Below, piece after piece: positions 5,739 through 7,329 of a stretch of DNA of 7,329 nt. This stretch comes from JBNJEM01 sp051745935. GTDB lineage: Bacteria; Planctomycetota; Planctomycetia; Pirellulales; Pirellulaceae. The notes below the pieces were generated by a model. It saw only the letters and a list, made by a program, of their open reading frames with translations, was not told the DNA's origin and made no database searches. The DNA is taken from positions 1 to 7,329 of the forward strand of contig JBNJEM010000403.1 in NCBI GenBank assembly GCA_051745935.1, in the 5' to 3' direction. Each line of letters starts with the position of its first letter. Within the stretch, counting starts at the first letter, position 1. A program made the position numbers and the translations under genes.

Positions 5739-5743
5739 TGGAG
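5739..5743 (+). promoter_or_regulatory. Ribosome binding site of fabH
   Basis: TGGAG lies five bases before ATG 5749. An in-frame GTG at 5743 overlaps this site and is therefore unlikely to be the start. Confidence 0.55.
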
Positions 5744-5748
5744 TGACC

Positions 5749-6858
5749 ATGGCATCCGGCTATTCCGAGCAAGCTTTTCCGGCTACTGCCACGAGCGACG
5801 GGCTGTCGTGTCGTCGTGTCGATCCTTTAATGCCTTCGGCCAACGCGGCGTATCGTCCTTCGGGGCGCAGTCCGTTGGCGGTCCTCACTGGTATTCAACT
5901 CTTGGGGACTGGTGCTTACTTGCCCCGGAGGGTCGTTTCCAACGAGGATTTGGTTGAGTTGGGATGCGACGCGGAATGGATCATTCAACGCACCGGGATC
6001 CGGCAACGGCGGCACGCCGCCACGGAGGAAGCGACGAGCGATCTGGTCCATGAGGCGGCGGTGCGTTGTCTTGACAATGCCGGGGTCTCGAGTCGGGATG
6101 TCGATTTGATTCTCGTGGCGACAATGACGCCCGATACCTTTACCCCGTCGGTCGCCTGCACCATCCAGCGGCGGTTGGGCGCGGTGGCTCCGGCGATGGA
6201 TATTAACGCCGCCTGTTCCGGATTCGTTTATGCCCTGGTGACCGCGATGCAGTTCGTCAAGACGGGGTGCAGTCGGCGGGCGTTGGTCGTCGGCAGTGAC
6301 GTTATGTCGCGAATCGTCGATCCGGCCGATAAGAAAACCTATCCGTTGTTCGGTGACGGCGCTGGGGCCGCGCTGTTGGGCGCCGGCGATGAAGGGCAGG
6401 GGTTTTTGTCCTATGCCTTGGGGTCGGAGGGAGATTTCGGCGAGTTGCTCTCGATCCCCGGCGGCGGTTCCCGCGAACCCCTGACGTCCGGCGGCTTGGA
6501 AAAAGGTTTGCAGTACCTGCGAATGGATGGTCGAGCGGTATTCAAGTGGGCTGTCCGGATGATCCATGACGTTGCGAACGATGTCGTGCGACACGCGCGA
6601 TTGACCATCGACGATATCGATCTGGTTATCATGCACCAAGCGAATCTTCGGATCATCGATGCCGCTGTTGACGGTCTGGGCGTCGATCGTGACAAGGTGC
6701 TTGTCAACTTGGATCGCTACGGCAATACCACGGCGGCCAGCGTGCCGCTGGTATTGGAGGAGGCTGTCGCGGCCGGGCGACTCCAGCGAGGCGATCACGC
6801 CCTGCTCATGGGATTCGGGGCTGGATTGAGTTGGGGCGCCGGCGTGTTTCGCTATTGA
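5749..6858 (+). CDS. fabH: Beta-ketoacyl-ACP synthase III
   Basis: This cytoplasmic thiolase-fold enzyme begins type II fatty-acid synthesis by condensing an acyl-CoA primer (usually acetyl-CoA) with malonyl-ACP. The protein has 369 residues. The complete Cys-His-Asn catalytic set is visible: Cys156 in NAACSGF, His296 in MHQANLRI and Asn326 in YGNTTAAS. The substrate-pocket region WIIQRTGIRQRR (78-89), FGDGAGAALL (201-210) and the C-terminal GFGAGLSWGA are standard. The usual N-terminus (TGIQLLGTGAYLP) begins only at residue 47, so there is a 46-residue extension with no obvious domain. A start at ATG 5830 would shorten it to 19 residues but has no ribosome binding site. No fab or acp neighbour is present, which is unlike the common plsX-fabH-fabD cluster. 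Alternative: a FabH-like synthase in secondary lipid synthesis. Confidence 0.92.
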   Translation: MASGYSEQAFPATATSDGLSCRRVDPLMPSANAAYRPSGRSPLAVLTGIQLLGTGAYLPRRVVSNEDLVELGCDAEWIIQRTGIRQRRHAATEEATSDLVHEAAVRCLDNAGVSSRDVDLILVATMTPDTFTPSVACTIQRRLGAVAPAMDINAACSGFVYALVTAMQFVKTGCSRRALVVGSDVMSRIVDPADKKTYPLFGDGAGAALLGAGDEGQGFLSYALGSEGDFGELLSIPGGGSREPLTSGGLEKGLQYLRMDGRAVFKWAVRMIHDVANDVVRHARLTIDDIDLVIMHQANLRIIDAAVDGLGVDRDKVLVNLDRYGNTTAASVPLVLEEAVAAGRLQRGDHALLMGFGAGLSWGAGVFRY

Positions 6859-6867
6859 CGGGCAACG

Positions 6868-6882
6868 CGCCGCCTCGCGGCG
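6868..6882. terminator. GC hairpin after fabH
   Basis: CGCCGC (6868-6873) pairs perfectly with GCGGCG (6877-6882) around a CTC loop, 10 bases after the fabH stop. No T-run follows, so it is a hairpin-only terminator candidate. Confidence 0.35.
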
Positions 6883-6895
6883 GGTGGAATCCAAA

Positions 6896-6909
6896 CGCTG
6901 GATCCAGCG
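6896..6909. other. Perfect 14-bp palindrome downstream of fabH
   Basis: CGCTGGATCCAGCG is exactly self-complementary. It is flanked by AATCC (6889-6893) and GATT, which extend the symmetry imperfectly. It could be a second transcript hairpin following 6868-6882 or a protein-binding site. The rest of 6910-7223 shows only a 7-bp inverted repeat (CCACTTC 7150-7156, GAAGTGG 7182-7188) and no supported gene. Confidence 0.45.
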
Positions 6910-7223
6910 GATTGGAGCGGCGTATCCGAATGAAATCGCGAAACGAACGCATTTGCATTTGGATAACTTTTTAGCGAACTGAAGTAAGGCACTTCCAGGC
7001 AATGAGGGTTGGACAACGGCCCTGTAGAGCGAGCGGGCCGCCGTCCGCCGTCACGGATCCTTGCCGGTTCAACGCGCGGCCGAGCGGACTTTGGCCTTTC
7101 GGTTAAACAGGGTACGTCATAAGGGATTTGTGATCACGAAGCTAGGATTCCACTTCAGACGGCTAAAGTGTTACGCATTTGGAAGTGGCGCCACCTGATT
7201 GACACGGCCTCCTGATCCTCGCC

Positions 7224-7329
7224 ATGCACGCACATCCACCTTGCGTGTCAACCATCACGCCGGACACCTCCAAAAAACTCGACGGCAAACTCGACGGCAA
7301 ACTCGACGGCGGCCAATCGCCCGGGATCA
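7224..7329 (+). CDS. Possible start of a gene with N-terminal Lys-Leu-Asp-Gly repeats (3' truncated by window)
   Basis: From ATG 7224 the frame stays open to the right edge (35 codons). It begins MHAHPPCVSTITPDTSK, continues with three tandem KLDG units and then Gly-Gln-Ser-Pro-Gly. The repeat is exact at DNA level and in frame. The codons have mostly G or C in the third position, like the real genes here. There is no visible ribosome binding site, an in-frame stop at 7200-7202 bounds the frame on the left, and the product is unknown. It may equally be a chance frame over a DNA repeat. Confidence 0.3.
   Translation, partial: MHAHPPCVSTITPDTSKKLDGKLDGKLDGGQSPGI
7275..7310 (+). repeat. Three perfect tandem copies of a 12-bp unit
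   Basis: AAACTCGACGGC occurs three times without interruption (7275-7286, 7287-7298, 7299-7310). The unit length is a multiple of three, and in the open frame from 7224 it encodes Lys-Leu-Asp-Gly. It is likely prone to copy-number change by slippage. Confidence 0.9.

Larger units (their letters stand above)
4187..5748. other. 1.56-kb interval without a convincing gene, dense in inverted repeats
   Basis: Open frames here either lack family features, have skewed composition (Pro/Arg/His-rich on one strand, Gly/Trp/Arg-rich on the other) or lack ribosome binding sites. What the interval does hold, left to right, is the junction-like fold at 4270-4363, competing pairings at 4528-4633, a hairpin run at 5015-5094, a 13-bp direct repeat at 5262-5290, a strong hairpin at 5337-5371, G-runs at 5383-5426 and repeat B at 5645-5713. 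It may carry non-coding RNA, decayed genes or both. Confidence 0.5.

Noticed and set aside
5827..7002. 391-codon minus-strand open frame opposite fabH
   Set aside because: It is an antisense shadow of a clear fabH gene with all catalytic residues. The product has no family feature.
7199..7204. TTGACA, a perfect -35 hexamer before the last open frame
   Set aside because: The position 17 bases downstream reads CCATGC, not a -10 box, and the spacing would place the transcription start inside the proposed gene.

Overview
The window looks like ordinary chromosome from a GC-rich bacterium, most likely a member of the Planctomycetota. That placement is inference. It rests on the style of the proteins: a small acidic zinc-ribbon protein with a C-terminal membrane anchor; a LysM/L,D-transpeptidase with a very long disordered Pro/Ser/Gly linker; an NRDE/TANGO2-family protein; loose gene spacing; and few strong ribosome binding sites. 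No phage, plasmid, transposase, CRISPR or defence gene is visible.

Layout, left to right. At 2-76 is the last 24 codons of a plus-strand gene. Positions 77-426 are non-coding and hold one copy of a dispersed repeat (repeat A, about 245-350) followed directly by an inverted-repeat element (repeat B, 354-426). A divergent pair follows: a minus-strand zinc-ribbon membrane protein (427-696) and a plus-strand LysM/L,D-transpeptidase (887-2275), with a near-perfect 20-bp palindrome between them. The gap 2276-2683 holds the second copy of repeat A, whose right edge supplies a possible -10 box for pyrE (2684-3241, orotate phosphoribosyltransferase). Convergent to pyrE is the NRDE-family gene (3407-4186, minus).

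From 4187 to 5748 there are about 1.56 kb with no convincing gene. This stretch is rich in perfect inverted repeats: a three-way-junction-like fold, competing long- and short-range pairings, a run of four hairpins, a 13-bp-stem hairpin and G-runs. It ends with the second copy of repeat B just upstream of fabH (5749-6858, beta-ketoacyl-ACP synthase III). After fabH come a GC hairpin, a 14-bp palindrome and, at the edge, the start of an open frame with three perfect 12-bp units encoding Lys-Leu-Asp-Gly.

The genes do not form one operon. They are independent units for envelope building (L,D-transpeptidase, fatty-acid initiation), pyrimidine synthesis and a poorly understood conserved function (NRDE). 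The observations most worth following are the two families of dispersed intergenic repeats (A and B, adjacent in one copy and separate elsewhere) and the long structured gap before fabH. All repeat and hairpin calls were made by eye and hand alignment.
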